DNA of 64,000 nt from Silvanigrella paludirubra (GTDB taxonomy: Bacteria; Bdellovibrionota_B; Oligoflexia; Silvanigrellales; Silvanigrellaceae): the NCBI RefSeq assembly GCF_009208775.1, contig NZ_WFLM01000004.1:550099-614098 (forward strand), in the 5' to 3' direction. Shown here one piece after another: positions 62,296-64,000 of this stretch (the stretch's first letter is position 1; every line of letters begins with the position of its first letter). A model generated the notes under the pieces. That model worked only from the letters and a program-made list of their open reading frames with translations. It did not search any database and was not told the origin of the DNA. The translations under genes were made by a program, and so were the position numbers.

Positions 62296-62330
62296 AAAAT
62301 AGCTTTCTAATTTTTTTAGAAAGCTATTTT
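62296..62330 (+). terminator. Flagellin terminator
   Basis: A perfect 15-pair stem (62296-62310 with 62316-62330) around a five-T loop and a following T-run, six bases after the flagellin stop. The remaining 261 bases up to the aminotransferase gene are very AT-rich and show nothing I can call. Confidence 0.9.
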
Positions 62331-62591
62331 TTTATTATGTTAAATAAGTTTTTATTAAATTAAAATGATGTTTAAAATACTATTTATTTTTTTGGACTAA
62401 ATTAACAAATCGTTATAAAAATTTCTTTTTAATAAATTTTTTTTCTAAAAAATACTCAAAGTCTTTTTTAAAGTATAAAAATATTATATATATTAATTTA
62501 TCGCTTGATTTTATTTTGTGTAACTTAAAAAATATTTGCAACAAAATATTATTAATTTAGTGTGATTTATTTTATAAATAGGAATAATATA

Positions 62592-63806
62592 ATGAATTAT
62601 TCAGAAAATAATGAGATTTCAAACTTCTTTTCAAAAAAGTTTATAGAATTATCTAAAATGGGGGGGGATATCAGGAGAATATTTATGCTGGGACAAAAAC
62701 TCAAATTAAATAATCCAGATATTGATTTAATTGATTTATCTTTAGGAAATCCTGATTTAGAACCACCAATTCAAATTAATAATTTATTAATTCATCTGCT
62801 TTCAAGTTATGAAAAAGGTTGTCATCGTTATATGGATTCTGCAGGATTAGAAGACGCTCGCACATTTTTAGCCGCTGAATTAACTAAATCTGAAAAAGTA
62901 AAAATTTCAAGTAACTCTGTTTATTTAACTGTAGGAGCAGCGGGTGCAATTCAAATTCTTTTAAGAGCATTTTTAGACAAAGATGATGAGGTCATTATTT
63001 TTAGTCCTTTTTTTCCAGAATATATACCTTATGCAGAAAATTTTGGAGCTAAACCAATTATCGTAAAATGTGACGATACTCATCAGCCTATTATTCAAGA
63101 TTTTGAAAAAAAAATAACAAATAAAACCAAAGTTGTTATAATGAACTCACCTAATAATCCATCTGGAATAGCTTATAGTAGAGAAACATTAGAAAGTATT
63201 ATTAGTGTATTAATGAAGAGAAAAGAAAAAAATGGGCAAGTCATTCAGCTTTTGTCTGATGAACCTTACAGCCGTGTTATTTATAAGGAAGAGAAAATTA
63301 CACCTTTATTGAGTTTATATCGCAATACATGGCTTGTTCGATCTTTTTCAAAAGATCTTGGACTTGCTGGTGAACGCATAGGCTATATAGCTTGGCGCAA
63401 TGAACCTGCATTCGCAGAAGCTCAAAATGCATTTAGAAACTCTTCACGTGTTTTAGGTTTTGTAAGTGCCCCAAGATTAATGCAAAGACTTATACCCATG
63501 ATCTACAATACAAAAATTGATGTTAAGATTTATGAAAAAAGAGTGGAATCCTTTGTTAAAATACTTAGAACAGGTGGAATTGATGTAAAACTTCCCGATG
63601 CTGGTTTTTTTGTTTTTCCTAAAACACCAATAGTAAATGACAGGAAGTTTTGTGAAGATCTTGTAAATATTGGGGTATTATGTGTTCCTGGTTCTGCATT
63701 TGGCTCTCCTGGATACTTTCGAGCTTCCTTAACTCAAGAACAAGACAAAGTAGAGTTGGCCGCTCATCGAATTATAGAATTCACAAAATCTAATAATTAT
63801 ATATAG
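62592..63806 (+). CDS. Class I/II PLP-dependent aminotransferase
   Basis: A 404-residue fold-type I aminotransferase. The PLP lysine is K254 in RSFSKDLGLAGERIGY. NSPNNPSG (185-192) and SDEPYSR (222-228, Asp223 and Tyr226) bind PLP. LSLGNPDLEPP near residue 49 is the substrate-loop start of the AspC/alanine-type subgroup. Start ATG 62592 has AGGA eight bases upstream; a GTG at 62562 is in frame but poorly placed. The amino donor is unknown; aspartate, alanine or aromatic aminotransferase activity is possible. It appears to be a single gene before an rRNA-type promoter. Confidence 0.9.
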   Translation: MNYSENNEISNFFSKKFIELSKMGGDIRRIFMLGQKLKLNNPDIDLIDLSLGNPDLEPPIQINNLLIHLLSSYEKGCHRYMDSAGLEDARTFLAAELTKSEKVKISSNSVYLTVGAAGAIQILLRAFLDKDDEVIIFSPFFPEYIPYAENFGAKPIIVKCDDTHQPIIQDFEKKITNKTKVVIMNSPNNPSGIAYSRETLESIISVLMKRKEKNGQVIQLLSDEPYSRVIYKEEKITPLLSLYRNTWLVRSFSKDLGLAGERIGYIAWRNEPAFAEAQNAFRNSSRVLGFVSAPRLMQRLIPMIYNTKIDVKIYEKRVESFVKILRTGGIDVKLPDAGFFVFPKTPIVNDRKFCEDLVNIGVLCVPGSAFGSPGYFRASLTQEQDKVELAAHRIIEFTKSNNYI

Positions 63807-63840
63807 TTAAATTAATTATAATTTTTTTTGAAAGAAAGAT

Positions 63841-63869
63841 TTGACAACTCAGATCCTGTTGTGTAGCTA
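63841..63869 (+). promoter_or_regulatory. Strong promoter, probably of an rRNA operon
   Basis: TTGACA (63841-63846), exactly 17 bases, then TAGCTA (63864-63869). The following bases are unlike the AT-rich surroundings and form hairpins. Confidence 0.55.
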
Positions 63870-64000
63870 CGTGTTCTCGCTGCTAGCGAAAAGTCTCAGA
63901 AATGAGAAAAAACCAGCAAAGAGAAGTTATTTGACAAGAGAAGAAAGCAAAAACAGAGTGCGGTTCCATGGTTTTAAGTAGATTTTCTCGCGAGAGAGAA
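63870..64000 (+). ncRNA. Probable leader of a stable-RNA (rRNA) operon, cut by the window end
   Basis: No coding frame is seen. The region has compact hairpins: TCGCT/AGCGA at 63877-63889, TCTCA/TGAGA around a GAAA loop at 63894-63907, and a TCTCGCGAGA palindrome near 63986-63995. Base composition jumps relative to the preceding spacer. This pattern plus a consensus promoter is typical of the transcribed leader in front of 16S rRNA. The rRNA itself would begin beyond base 64000 and is not visible, so the call is an inference. Confidence 0.45.

Noticed and set aside
63931..63959. Second rRNA promoter starting with TTGACA
   Set aside because: No -10-like hexamer is found 16-18 bases downstream (it reads CAGAGT).

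Overview
This is a low-GC bacterial chromosome segment of ordinary density, with genes on both strands and no insertion sequence, prophage or CRISPR array that I can recognise. The host is Gram-negative and flagellated. Evidence for this is an LpxL-type lipid A acyltransferase, several lipoproteins, an MltD-like transglycosylase, FliK/FlgD/FlgE hook genes and a flagellin. The mix of a PanP-type decarboxylase, a VKOR-DsbA fusion, a YifB/ComM ATPase, very AT-rich spacers and many lineage-specific proteins would fit the Bdellovibrionota (Oligoflexia/Silvanigrellales). That placement is an inference from memory, not something a search has shown.

Layout, left to right. 1-6.9 kb: a partial SDR epimerase, a Dus tRNA-dihydrouridine synthase with a small membrane protein, an HNH nuclease, an alpha/beta hydrolase, BrnQ, a GNAT acetyltransferase and a periplasmic solute-binding protein. 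7.0-8.3 kb: rpsL-rpsG alone, closed by a terminator and without fusA/tuf. 8.6-13.7 kb: fliK-flgD-flgE. 13.8-16.5 kb: a desaturase, a lipid A acyltransferase and two small proteins. 16.6-21.5 kb: an unknown lipoprotein, deoC, VKOR-DsbA and a TonB-like protein, tightly packed. 21.5-30.9 kb: mostly small or unknown genes, plus UbiB, a rhodanese, a receiver domain lacking its phospho-acceptor, ComM, and a GAF protein with a degenerate kinase-like tail. 31-42.8 kb: SecA, an ABC transporter pair with a PIG-V-like protein, MltD, M17 aminopeptidase, a histidine-phosphotransfer-like protein, a structured RNA-like locus, a CpoB-like lipoprotein, IspA and L33. 43-54.5 kb: a large unknown protein behind a sigma-54 type promoter, a PAS histidine kinase, Lon, PanP, convergent HU/IHF genes, TrpS and pyruvate kinase. 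54.3-61.0 kb: one overlapping minus-strand operon running NamZ, two sulfatase-like membrane proteins, XseA, XseB and pyruvate kinase. 61.2-64 kb: a flagellin with a structured leader, an aminotransferase, and what looks like the promoter and leader of an rRNA operon.

The observations most worth a second look are: the flagellin leader, which has two ATGGA motifs (one in a hairpin loop, one on the ribosome binding site) as in CsrA-controlled flagellins; a near-consensus sigma-54 promoter in front of an unrecognised 652-residue protein; a structured intergenic locus with partial RNase P-like segments but without the universal RNase P core; a pair of sulfatase-fold proteins that have lost the catalytic signature, placed between NamZ and XseA; and a group of signalling or enzyme proteins with key residues replaced (receiver Asp to Ala, HIT first His to Tyr, SDR Tyr/Lys to Phe/Arg).
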